DNA of 64,000 bases from Chrysogorgia sp. JL179-B06 (taxonomy: Eukaryota; Cnidaria; Anthozoa; Scleralcyonacea; Chrysogorgiidae), in the NCBI GenBank assembly GCA_035772405.1, contig JAYKKM010000427.1, positions 3,654,541 through 3,718,540 of the forward strand, read 5' to 3'. Within the stretch, counting starts at the first letter, position 1, and the number at the start of each line of letters is the position of its first letter. The position numbers and the translations under genes are program-made. Shown here piece after piece: positions 1 to 8,630 of this stretch. Under the pieces are notes generated by a model that made no database searches, was not told the DNA's origin, and saw nothing but the letters and a program-made list of their open reading frames with translations.

Positions 1-1281
1 GAAAATTAAGGCATTTTAGTGGACATTGGACAAGACAAAAGAGATCGAACTAGCTTGTTGGTACTCGTATTACGTAGAGACTATAAAGTGTCGTCTTAAT
101 AGCAAGGCTATCGCCATATGTTATGAGAAATTATATACACGTGCTACTTATGTTAAATAAACTTCTTGAATGAATACTTAACCTTTCCTAATTTACGACG
201 ATTTATTAGTGATGTATAAACAACATGTAAAGACTTTATTTTCCTGTAGTATTAAACAATATACACAGCAAGGTTCATAAACGTTTTTCAAAGCGAAAAG
301 CGATGCCCGCCACTATAATTTAAAATCATGTAATTTTAGCTAGGGTAATATTATAAACCCATTTACGCTTCATAATAATACTAGTGTTATTTCCAAATCG
401 TTTATTTAAAGTCCTAATCGCTCTTAAATTGGTTTAACCTTATGAAACAGAAGAACCATACTGTTGTTAGTAAAGCGCGTCATTTACTTGCCGATGATAT
501 AAAACTCCAGAGCTGTAAATATGAATATTCATGTTACAAATAATAAATGAATATTCATAGCCAACTAATATAGAAATATCATCAATTATACCCTAATTAA
601 CACTGAGATAACCTTTCATAACATCATCCTTAAACTCAAACAGTCATTGTGAGCAAACGGCAAAATTAACAGCACACGGTTGAAGTTATTTTAAAGATAT
701 AGCTTCGCGAAAATTGTCTAAAATCAAGCGCGCAATATGTACAGCGCAATGTTTACTGACTTACCTATCACGCTTCGTTCCTCATTAAGAGGATCAACTT
801 TATGATTCATCATTGACATCACTTCACCTTGACGATTAAAAATGACGGTGTTGTAACAGAAAAATTCAATTATTTGTTTTGCGCATTCAAAATGCAAACT
901 GAGACGAATAAACTAACCAAGCCCAAATCTTTGCGTTTAATTGTTACACTGGTTCAGCCAATCACATTGTAGTATGAGCCTCGGTCAAGCATTGTTCCAG
1001 ATCAAGGAATTAACCAATCAAAAACCAGTGATCTGTAAATATATGGTTGATATCAAATGGAAAGGGTTAAAGAACGAAGCAATTGTATATGATGAACTTT
1101 CCGTAGTCTGACCATTAATATATATGCAAATAGTAAAGTGGACGGGTATTCTAAAATTATACCAAGGGCTCCGCAGCCTCACTAGCCTGCGCGCAGTGGG
1201 CTCTGCTAGCCTGCGCAATTTGTGACACCCTTTTGGCATATATATATAAGCCCTATTTATTTTATTTCATCTCGTCTTACT
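1..1281. other. AT-rich non-coding DNA, no gene seen
   Basis: No convincing coding region, RNA gene or long repeat is visible here. The only open frame of note, on the minus strand at 1018-1239, has no recognisable domain. Two direct copies of CTAGCCTGCGC lie at 1182-1192 and 1206-1216 inside a GC-rich patch (about 1165-1216). Such patches are often remnants of small transposons, but I cannot assign this one. Two copies of ATGAATATTCAT lie near 521 and 546. Confidence 0.6.
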
Positions 1282-1335
1282 CTGATCAGGAAGGGCTCCG
1301 CTCGAAACGTCAGTATCTCGTCACTCAGTTCTTGG
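1282..1335 (+). mobile_element. Penelope-like / hammerhead-like remnant
   Basis: The sequence has CTGATCA at 1282-1288, then a short possible stem (GGGC TCC GCTC, about 1293-1303), then CGAAAC and GTC at 1303-1311. This order resembles the hammerhead-related segment carried by many Penelope-like retroelements (CTGATGA, stem II, GAAA, GTC). The core reads CTGATCA instead of CTGATGA and there is no real stem III, so it should not self-cleave. No reverse transcriptase is visible around it. The assignment rests on motif memory only. Confidence 0.35.
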
Positions 1336-1371
1336 CAATTAACCACCTTTTCACGTTGTTAGGAAGACACG

Positions 1372-1447
1372 TAAGGCGGGGGGTTAGGGTTAGTTTTCTA
1401 ATTAGGCGGGGGGTTAGGATTAACATCTATGTTGTTTTAGGGTTAGT
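1372..1447 (+). repeat. G-rich telomere-like direct repeat
   Basis: A segment containing GGCGGGGGGTTAGG occurs twice, about 31 bp apart (from about 1374 and about 1405), and is followed by TAGGGTTAG at 1438-1446. The TTAGGG-like hexamers are degenerate and few. This is better read as an interstitial telomere-like or G-rich patch than as a chromosome end. The G runs could support a G-quadruplex on the plus strand. Confidence 0.55.
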
Positions 1448-1500
1448 GATTATTTGCATGGTTAAGACTTAAGTAGCGTTATGGTTATACTAAAAAATAT

Positions 1501-1625
1501 CGTCCCAAAGACGCGGCTGGAGCTGGATTAACGCCGCGTGACGCGTGTTTCCCCGCGTGCCGCGTGTTTCCCCGCGTGCCTTCACGCAAATATAAACAAG
1601 CGCCTGGGTACGAGGCTGTCACATT
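1501..1625 (+). promoter_or_regulatory. Candidate CpG-rich promoter with TATA box
   Basis: About 80 bp dense in CpG stands out from AT-rich surroundings. It contains a perfect 19-bp tandem duplication (1542-1560 and 1561-1579, CGCGTGTTTCCCCGCGTGC). A TATAAA lies at 1591-1596, so initiation would be expected near 1620-1627, where the sequence reads GTCACATTGCAC. The direction is inferred from the TATA box and from candidate splice sites downstream on the same strand. There is no transcript evidence. Confidence 0.4.
1542..1579 (+). repeat. Perfect 19-bp tandem duplication in CpG patch
   Basis: CGCGTGTTTCCCCGCGTGC is repeated twice head to tail with no mismatch. It lies just upstream of the TATA-like element and could double a factor-binding site. 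Confidence 0.8.
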
Positions 1626-1860
1626 GCACTAGTCGGTCGGCGAAGAAGTTTCGGTGTAGCTTGTCTTCGAAGTATTAATGTGTAGAAAGGTGTCTTTTTA
1701 CTGCAAAAGGATGCTAATACTAAAAGAACTTTAGGTAATGAACACTTTGTCTTTGCTGTGTTTTCATATTCTATACTTTTAAAGAATCAAACAGCGCCCC
1801 AGGTCCAAATTCTGTACTGAATGATAACTAATTTGTCTGACTATGTTTTTCAATTTTTAG

Positions 1861-2073
1861 ACTTCGTTCGCTGCGTGAGATCAAGTGCACGAAATCGTCG
1901 ACACTGAGAGAGGAAGTCTTAGACTAGTTTACTTTGTAGTTGGTAGTCGTTTAAAACATTGGGCGTTCGTTTCGTTTCGTTGGAGGACTTGAAGTTGAAG
2001 ACTCGCTTGGAGATACTGTAACTTGATCAGTCTGTTTTGTGCTCGAAATGATATTTAAGCGAAAGGGCTTCAG
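1861..2073 (+). other. Candidate exon 2 carrying the micro-ORF start
   Basis: It is bounded by a pyrimidine-rich acceptor ending at 1860 and a strong donor, CAG|GTAAGG, at 2074. The exon is mostly stop-interrupted, with an in-frame TGA at 2024-2026 just before ATG 2048. The start context is GAAATGA, with a purine at -3. The exon is slightly richer in CpG than the flanking introns. Confidence 0.4.
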
Positions 2074-5000
2074 GTAAGGAAGTTTTTGCTATTTTGTTAC
2101 CCTCGACAGTCGAAGAAAGAGCGAAATTATTCTTTTCCACCAAAACCAACACGGCGAAGTACGACCGCCATGTCTTTCTGTGTATAGTTTAACCTACTTT
2201 CTTCCTACCTTAGGTTTTTAGCCCTTAGTTGGCTAGTTCTTTCGAATCTTCTAACATTTGGAGGGCTTTGCGAAAAGATTATATTCATGCTCAGATTATG
2301 GGTGTGGTTTTTGCACTAATGTTTTTTATTCATTTAATTTATAGATTGTTAAATACAGTCACATGAAAATTATTGATGCTAGTTGGTTCATTTTGGTTGG
2401 TTTTCTGTTTGTTGCCATCAGTCCAAGGAACAGAAGCAAGATGAAAGTTGCTACGAAAAGGTAATGGTTTATTTTTAATATTTTGTGATATAGACATGAA
2501 ATATTTGACAATGATTTTTTTGGTCACAAAAGATCACAAGCTTTATAATTAAAAAATTAAAAACCAAATTAATGTTGAGCCCATTAAAGTTTGTACTAAA
2601 CATTAAATATGTTAAATAATTAAAAGATAAACATTAAATTTAAGACAGGATAATACTGCTTGTGGTTCTTAAGTGACACAATAAATCATCTTGTCAAATA
2701 AGATAAATTTTGATATCACTATCATAGTATGTTGTATTTAGTAAAAAATTAAATTGTTTTGCTCCTTACTTTTTCAGATCAAGTCACTCATTGTTGATCA
2801 TTGAATGATGTTGGAATGATTTCAAATGAAGTGTAGTCTAGATTTTGAATTGGCTTTAATAATTCAGGTATGTACAATAATTATAATTGACAGATAGATA
2901 TTGGAAATATGTGATAAATATTTCTTCTATTTATAGAAATTAACTTGCAATATATAGAATTATTAGTTAAAATACTTAATTTCTTCTTTTGCTTTAAAGT
3001 TGCAGGCATTATAGTTTGTTAATGGTTCTGGTGGAAATTATAAACTATAAAATACAACAAGGAGAAAAGGTAGAGGAAATAAGGTGATATCAATTTTAAT
3101 TATTGATCTACAGGTTGATACACAGTACTGTGTGCATCGACCTACCTTCAATAATTATAATTTTAATTAATTATTGTATACTGGGCAGGTGTTTGTAGTA
3201 ATAAGTAGTAATAAACTAAATTCAAAGTAAATAAAAAGTAAATTTCAAAGTTAATAATTTCATGCATGAAGATATTATAATTATATAGCATTCCAATATG
3301 CATAAATAACAATTAGACATCGAGTCAGAGTTGTCTATGGACTAGCCTGAGGGCCAAGTTCGAGTAGATTTTTCGCTCTGGGACAATGACGACGACGAGT
3401 TGTATAATTGTTTTAGTAGAAACAAATTAGTTGACTATTAGACATCGAGTCTGAGTTGTCTACTGGGACAATAACGATGACGAGTTGTATAATAGTTTTA
3501 GTAGAAACAAATTAGTTGAAATAACGATGACGAGTTGTATAATAGTTTTAGTAGAAACAAATTAGTTGACTATTAGACATCGAGTCAGAGTTGTCCATGG
3601 ACTAGCCTGAGGGCCAAGTTCGAGTCGAATATCACTCTGGGACAATAACGACGACGAGTTGTATAATAGTTTTAGTAGAAGTTTTAGTAAAATGTTTAGG
3701 AGAAGTTGCATGTTTATACTTCAGACAGATTATTAACAGCATTATAAAAACACTTGCCCAGTGTACCTTTTGTGAAATAACAGGATTGATTTACATAATG
3801 TGTTGCTTTTTCAAATTTTATTTTACCAATACTTTGCCTTGATGGCAAGGACATTTCTGAATTGGCACAAGTTTTCCTTTGATTTTGAGATATTGCTTGA
3901 AACTAAATTAACGTGCACACATTGCTAAATCAATCGCCAATTTCACTTGTACCACTTATCACCAAGGTTACATTAATTATCAAGTATTAATTTGAAGATT
4001 AGTGTGACTTTGGTGATGTGGTTTTATAATTATGCATTAAAACTGAAATGGTCATCACAACTTGCAATAATTAAGGACTAATTAACACTTTCCCATTTCC
4101 CAGAAAAATGGGTGATCATTAAGTTGGGTTAAATATGTCGAAATATGACAAAATTAATGAAGTAAGATTGGTGAAACTACCTGATTTTTAAGTGTCCAAA
4201 GATAAAGTTTTTGGCCTACAAGGGATTGCATGTAATGATAGATGTTTTCAACTTAAGCTCTTCTGCCAGATTTATCGTAAGGCCAACTAATTTTCTTTTG
4301 GTATGAGAACTCTAAAAAGTTTGTGGTCAAACAAATGTTTGTAAACTAAAGAAACCAAAAATTGTCTATCAACTGGCAATTGTAAATTAGGGACAAATTT
4401 AATTTACTACTGCAATTGTGATGACTATTTAATTTTAATGTTCTTATAATTTAAATTTCATGTGCATGTAAATGTTATTAGTTAGTTGTTCCAAGTTGAT
4501 AGATCACTTTCACCAAAACAGTTGCTGCTAAAATACTTTCATGTAATTAAAAGGTATTTGCAGCAAGGTAATATACGATCACTTGGAAGGAAGTAATTTG
4601 GAAACATGAAGATCTGCACAACAGCAGATCAAAAAAGAGTTTTCACATAATGTTTGGCTATATGAAGTGATCTTAAATTTGGAGCACCTAGCTTAGCTAA
4701 TATATATTTTAGTTAAATAGTTAATTAGTTAATTAGTTAATTAGTTAATAGTTAAATAGTTAATTGCATGCAAATTACAAATTAGGAACCTGGCATTAAA
4801 TGGACCGTTAAGGCGGGTTTCCATTCAGTACTTTTTATCGTTATTCAAAAGAAAGCGATCAAAGATCGCGCGATAAAAAGTGCTTAATGGCAATGCGCCT
4901 TTGAGGAGGGGGTAGTTTCCGTTTATTTGGCCCCTGGCCTCGGTCCTGCTTATGTAAATTTAATTTTTGCTATTGTGTAATTTAATTGTATACAATGCAA

Positions 5001-6340
5001 ATGTCTTATTAAATTTACATAAGTTGTCACCCCCGCGAATGGGACGGGTACCCGGGTGGGGTCGGACCTCCCTCCGTATGCAAATTAGATAATTTGCATA
5101 TGGAAAGTGTTTAACCCTACCCAGGTCCCCATCCCATCGTGGGGTGACAACTTATGTAAATTTAATAAGACATCTGGTGTTGAATATTCATGAGAAGATT
5201 CATCTGAAATAAGTTGTGGTGACTTAAGCTCCATGGAAAGCAATAGTTTAATAATTATATGGTGGGACATGCAGTTATCTACTAGGATGTATAGCTACAA
5301 GGAATATTTATAAAATTTTGGCACAATTTTTAAACATTTCGGGTATTTGCCCATGCTTAATTGCAAAAGCCAATTGTATAATGACTTACTTGTTTATTAT
5401 TGAGTGGCAAGGTGGTATTTGCATGCAGCGTTTCCTAATTTTGAATGTGGACCTTAAAAATGAGATTGACCTGTTGTGGAAAGACAGCGATCATTACATT
5501 ACACTGCATAAATGATTGCACTAAATTAATAATAATTTTACCAAGTTTCAATACATGTATGATAAAGTTATCAACTGTAAACTGTTACTACAATCAATTA
5601 TAATTTTGAACGAGGTGGAATGATTATACAACTGTCACAATAATATGATGTACATTAATAGAATGTTGGCAATGGATTTGGCTTAATGTTAGGGACCGTT
5701 TATTAAACTTGAGTTGTGTTTAACAACTTTTACATTAACAATTATGTTAATTTCACACACTGTAAAAGAAGATAAAATTTGCAATCCGAAAAGAAGTAGA
5801 ACTTATTGCAATTACTGTAACTACCGAAGGTTCACAGTGTACCAGATTTAAATTTTTACATGTATACAAGCTTGAAAAACTAAGTTGTCAACAACATTAA
5901 GGAATATACTAAATGTAACCAAGTTTTTCACTGGGAGCTACTAAGTTGTACACTTGAACAGGTTAGTTCAGTAATACAAAAATAAATGCTATTATAATTA
6001 GTCTGTGTGGCTATTGTGTGGTATATTCGATTTGGTTGAAAATGCTTTCAGAACTGGATAGGATTGTAGTGCATATTAAAATAGCTAGTGGTTTGTTAGA
6101 TAAACGTTATTTATTTTCAAAAAGTTACCTGGAACATATTATACAGGCATGTTGTAGTTATAGTGGTCTAGCAATGGCAACAGAGCAAGGAAATTGACTT
6201 AATATATAGTCTATATAATTGACTTAGTATATTTAATGTTTTGTATGTTTTATTTTAGCAAAGTATACATGGGCCAAGATGATATGGAATCTCCAGAAAC
6301 CAAGAGGGAAGAAATGTTTTATGAAATGTGTGAAGTCTAG
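2048..6340 (+). CDS. Candidate 35-residue micro-ORF, join(2048..2073,6259..6340)
   Basis: ATG 2048 opens M-I-F-K-R-K-G-F and ends on two bases (AG) at the donor. The last exon begins with C at 6259, completing a serine codon, and continues in frame as K-V-Y-M-G-Q-D-D-M. It ends ...KREEMFYEMCEV at TAG 6338-6340. The second part is charged and soluble-looking, with an acidic middle and a short amphipathic end. There is no signal peptide or membrane segment. If the exon at 2778-2867 is included, the frame hits TGA soon after the junction and only a 23-residue ORF from ATG 6269 remains. I recognise no family. Phase agreement alone has about a one-in-three chance of arising at random, so this is a hypothesis. 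Confidence 0.28.
2121..2300 (+). repeat. Dispersed direct repeat, copy 1
   Basis: The block contains CCAAAACCAACAC, CGACCGCCATGTCT, CTTCCTACCTTAGGTTTTTAG, TTGGCTAG and TTCATGCTCAGATT. The same words occur in the same order at 7231-7440. The copies differ by substitutions and small indels. It is either an unclassified interspersed repeat or an old segmental duplication 5.1 kb apart. Confidence 0.75.
2778..2867 (+). other. Candidate cassette exon (90 bp)
   Basis: It is preceded by CTCCTTACTTTTTCAG and followed by ATTCAG|GTATGTAC, both good splice matches. The length is 90 bp. In the frame arriving from exon 2 it meets TGA after about ten codons, and just before its end the frame leading into the last exon contains TAA (2860-2862). 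Inclusion would therefore abolish the long form of the micro-ORF. Confidence 0.33.
3097..3157. repeat. Imperfect palindrome, about 30-bp arms
   Basis: The centre is CACAGT|ACTGTG at 3126/3127. The left arm runs TAATTATTGA...GGTTGATACACAGT and the right arm mirrors it with one gap and a few mismatches. It could form a hairpin or cruciform. It may be the remnant of a small foldback element. Confidence 0.65.
3312..3680 (+). repeat. Degenerate tandem duplication, about 125-bp unit
   Basis: The full units (3312-3436 and 3572-3680) contain TAGACATCGAGTCAGAG, then TGGACTAGCCTGAGGGCC, then CTCTGGGACAAT, then GACGAGTTGTATAAT, and end in GTTTTAGTAGAA. Between them lie a unit with its middle deleted (from 3437) and a partial unit (3520-3571). 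The frame is not conserved, so this is not coding. Confidence 0.8.
3951..4022. repeat. Imperfect inverted repeat
   Basis: The left arm ATCACCAAGGTTACATTAAT, within 3951-3977, pairs with ATTAGTGTGACTTTGGTGAT at 3998-4022 with a few mismatches. A further ACCAC/GTGGT pair sits outside. The spacer is about 20 bp. It is consistent with a small foldback element. Confidence 0.55.
4489..4588. mobile_element. MITE-like 100-bp inverted repeat
   Basis: The left end TTCCAAGTTGAT and right end ATCACTTGGAA are inverted copies. Further in, TTGCTGCTAAAATACTTT pairs with AAAAGGTATTTGCAGCAA. Arms of about 45 bp with small gaps surround a short AT-rich loop. No clear target-site duplication or coding capacity is seen. 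Confidence 0.6.
4711..4765 (+). repeat. TTAATTAG microsatellite
   Basis: Consecutive TTAATTAG units are interrupted by TTAAATAG and TTAATAG variants. Confidence 0.85.
4810..4901. mobile_element. MITE-like 92-bp inverted repeat
   Basis: The left arm from 4810 reads AAGGCGGGTTTCCATT, then ACTTTTTATCG. The right arm ending at 4901 reads CGATAAAAAGTGC, then AATGCGCCTT. The arms are about 31 bp and roughly four fifths identical. The centre contains GATCAAAGATC. A conserved terminal AGGCG with an internal TTTCCATT is seen in DNA-transposon MITEs, but the superfamily cannot be set because no target duplication is clear. Confidence 0.6.
5001..5173. mobile_element. MITE-like 173-bp inverted repeat, long arms
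   Basis: The left arm starts ATGTCTTATTAAATTTACAT and continues AAGTTGTCACCCCCGCG. The right arm is its inverted copy, GTGGGGTGACAACTTATGT followed by AAATTTAATAAGACAT. The outer 30 bp are nearly perfect, the inner G/C-rich part is diverged, and the centre is GCAAATTAGATAATTTGC. It has no coding capacity. Confidence 0.75.
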
Positions 6341-6920
6341 ATTATTGTTAACCTTAAATAGAGTATTTATAAACAGTTGTGCTGTGAGGTGGTGTAAAAG
6401 TACAAATTGAATACTGTACGAGGTCTAATATTTCGAACAAAGTGCCTTTAATCGAAATGTTAGACCTCAGTCCTATACACACCATTTCAGCAGCACACCA
6501 ACTTTTTATGTATTCAATTTGTATGTATAAACATATTAGTTACTTTATTGGGTTAATTCTTACCAAGGCATCAAACCTGGGATTTTTCCAATATAAAGCA
6601 CACTTTTTCAAACATTACAATAAATTGACATTGCTGTCTTTGGTGGCTTCTTGGTTTGTGGTAAGATCTTGACATTTGTACAATTGGGCTGTACAATTGT
6701 GGTGATCTTGAATACAACTTCACTAATTTCTGTTAAACAAACATTTTTAGTTTCATGAATTTTGAAGTGTGTTTCTTCCAAACTAGTAATTTTCTGTCCA
6801 GCATTCAGTGATATTTGTTTAAAAGATATGCCATTTTAATAAAGTTCATTTTTGGCATTATTGTAGTTAATGGTGCACTGTACTGACTTGTATGAATTTG
6901 AAATAAAAATCAATTTATTT
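6259..6920 (+). other. Candidate last exon with 3' UTR
   Basis: The acceptor TATTTTAG ends at 6258. The reading frame ends at TAG 6338-6340, leaving about 580 bp of 3' UTR. An open frame inside the UTR (6442-6672) has no recognisable feature and is probably chance. Confidence 0.35.
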
Positions 6921-6945
6921 TATTGATGGAAGTGTTGTGTCCATT
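6838..6945 (+). terminator. Polyadenylation signals
   Basis: AATAAA occurs at 6838-6843 and again at 6902-6907. The second is followed within about 25 bp by a GT-rich stretch (GGAAGTGTTGTGTCC, about 6926-6940), the usual downstream element arrangement. Cleavage would fall near 6920. Confidence 0.45.
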
Positions 6946-7230
6946 TTAATTTGGAACATATAGTTTAAGCGTTTCAATATATAAATTGGTGCCAACAACT
7001 CAACAAGTAGGAATGGAATGTTACATGGTACTGAAGCAAAACTTTGAAGCCATCACAAGTGCCAATTAAATTGTGTTAAAAATTATGATTGTGCCCAGTA
7101 TAAGTATGTGTAGTAGAAGTGATTTGATACTTGGAGTTAAGTATATACAAGGATTATATATTCAAGGTTAAAGTATATACGATATTAAAGTATATATAAA
7201 TGTGTATGTATGTGTATATATTATGTTTAA

Positions 7231-7440
7231 GCGAATTTTTCCCCACTAAAAACCAACACCTGGCAAAGTATGCTTGTACATGACGACGACCGCCATGTCT
7301 CTCTGTATAGAGTTGTAACCTTCTACTATCTTCCTACCATAGGTTTTTAGCTAGCTAGCTCCTATAGTTGGCTAGCTCTTTTGAATTTCCAACTTTTGGA
7401 TGGTTAGAGAAAAGATTGATATTTCATGCTCAGATTGTGA
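7231..7440 (+). repeat. Dispersed direct repeat, copy 2
   Basis: This is the diverged partner of 2121-2300. It shares AAAACCAACACC, CGACCGCCATGTCTCTCTG, CTTCCTACCATAGGTTTTTAG, GTTGGCTAGCTC, AGAAAAGATTGAT and TTCATGCTCAGATTGTG. It is about 30 bp longer because of insertions such as GACGACGACC and GCTAGCTAGC. Confidence 0.75.
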
Positions 7441-7505
7441 AAGGAATTTCTAGGTGAGCAACATAAAGTATATTATATATGGTGGTTTTTCTAGTCATAG
7501 TCATA

Positions 7506-7682
7506 GACCTCTTTCATAATGGCACCCAAATTAAATATTCTTTTATATTCATTTAAATTAGCCTTTGACCTCATTTGTGTGTCTGTAATTCCAAAGAATC
7601 TTTGCTTTGTAACAAGGCCAGAAAGGCTAATTTGCATGTATATACAAGAATATTTAGACTGGCCGCCATTATGAAAGAGGTC
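7506..7682. mobile_element. MITE with long terminal inverted repeats and TA flanks
   Basis: The left end GACCTCTTTCATAATGGC is matched perfectly by its inverse GCCATTATGAAAGAGGTC at the right end. Both are flanked by TA (7504-7505 and 7683-7684). Pairing continues imperfectly inwards for about 60 bp, to AAATTAGCCTT on the left and AAGGCTAATTT on the right. The element is 177 bp and non-coding. A TA target duplication and long inverted repeats suggest a Tc1/mariner-type MITE, but the superfamily is inferred. It sits inside the first few words of the TAGT array (CTAGTCATAGTC to its left, GTCATAGCCTAGTC to its right). Confidence 0.75.
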
Positions 7683-7720
7683 TATTGTCATAGCCTAGTC
7701 GTACTCATAGTCTACTGTCG

Positions 7721-7835
7721 TAGTAATAGTCGTAGTCTACTCTAGTCATATTCTAGTTATAGTTTGGTCATGTCGTAGTCTGGTCGTACTCATAGTCGCA
7801 ATGTAATCATAGTGTTGTCATATAGTCTAGTCGTA
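7721..7835 (+). repeat. Irregular marker block, copy 1
   Basis: This non-canonical string includes TAGTAATAGTCGTAG, TCATATTCTAGTTATAG, TGTAATCATAGTGTTGTCAT and TAGTCTGGTCG. Related strings occur at 8429-8560 and 12663-12795, showing that kilobase-scale pieces of the array were duplicated. Confidence 0.7.
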
Positions 7836-7914
7836 GTCATAGTTGTAGTCATAGTCTAGTTGTAGTCATAGTTGTAGTCTAGTCATAGTCTAGTCGTAGT
7901 CATAGTCATAATAT

Positions 7915-7953
7915 AGTCATAGTCATAGTCTACAGTAGACTATGACTATGACT
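7915..7953. repeat. 39-bp perfect palindrome, orientation flip in array
   Basis: The 16-nt string CATAGTCATAGTCTAC (7918-7933) is followed by one A and its exact inverse (7935-7950), and three more bases pair on each side. Just to the right the words briefly read in the opposite orientation (GACTATGACT) before the normal orientation resumes at about 7960. Confidence 0.9.
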
Positions 7954-8428
7954 CTACTCATAGTATAGTCATAGTCATAGTATAGTCATAGTATAGTCAT
8001 AGTCATAGTATAGTCATAGTCATAGTATAGTCAGTCATAGTATAGTCATAGTCATAATATAGTCATTGTCATAGTCATAGTATAGTCATAGTATAGTCAT
8101 ACTCTAGTCATAGTCTACTGTCGTAGTAATAGTCATAGTCTAGTCGTAGTCTAGTCATAGCCATAGTATAGTCATAGTTGTAGCATAGTCTAGTCATAGT
8201 CGTAGTTCTAGTCTAGTCGTAGTCATATAGTCATAGTATAGTCGTAGTATAGTCATAGTCATAATATAGTCATAGTCTAGTCATAGTCATAGACTCATAG
8301 TCTAGTCATAGTCCTAGTATAGTCATAGTCTAATCATAGTTGTGGTCTAATCATAGTTGTGGTCTAGTCATAGTTGTGGTCTAGTCATAGTTGTAGTCAT
8401 AGTTGTAGTTGTAGTCATAGTCTAGTCA

Positions 8429-8560
8429 TAGTAATTATAGTCGTAGTCTAGTCATATTCTAGTTGTAGTCTGGTCATAGTCGTAGTCTGGTCAGTCATAG
8501 TCATAATGTAGTCGTAGTGTTGTCATAGTCTGGTCGTAGTCAGTCTAGTCATAGTCATAG
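8429..8560 (+). repeat. Irregular marker block, copy 2
   Basis: It contains TAGTAATTATAGTCGTAG, TCATATTCTAGTTGTAG, GTCTGGTCAGTCATAG and TAGTCGTAGTGTTGTCATAG. It is closest to the copy at 12663, about 4.2 kb away. Confidence 0.75.
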
Positions 8561-8630
8561 TCATAGTCTAGTCGTAGTCTCGTAGTCTAGTCGTAGTTTT
8601 AGTCTAGTCGTAGTCTAGTCATAGTATAGT

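Larger units (their letters stand above)
1621..6920 (+). other. Candidate spliced transcription unit
   Basis: Ordered signals on the plus strand suggest one gene. They are a TATA box at 1591; exon 1 at about 1621-1734 ending TTTAG|GTAATG; an acceptor TTTTTCAATTTTTAG at 1860; exon 2 at 1861-2073 ending TTCAG|GTAAGG; an optional exon at 2778-2867; an acceptor TATGTTTTATTTTAG at 6258; and a last exon running to AATAAA at 6902. The exon 1 donor is weak, while the exon 2 donor and the two long acceptors are good. The coding potential is tiny, so this may be a long non-coding RNA, a micropeptide gene, or part of a larger gene. It is read from sequence signals only. Confidence 0.35.

Noticed and set aside
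1282..1335. Active hammerhead ribozyme
   Set aside because: The core reads CTGATCA and stem III is missing.
1372..1447. Chromosome-end telomere
   Set aside because: Only a few degenerate TTAGGG-like units, flanked on both sides by unrelated sequence.
1018..1472. Open frames at 1018-1239 (minus) and 1233-1472 (plus)
   Set aside because: Short, overlapping the Penelope-like remnant and the telomere-like patch, with no recognisable domain.
2339..7691. Short open frames at 2339, 5085, 5318, 6442 and 7491
   Set aside because: All are about 60-76 codons in AT-rich DNA. Several fall inside inverted repeats, the MITE or the presumed UTR, and none shows a domain.
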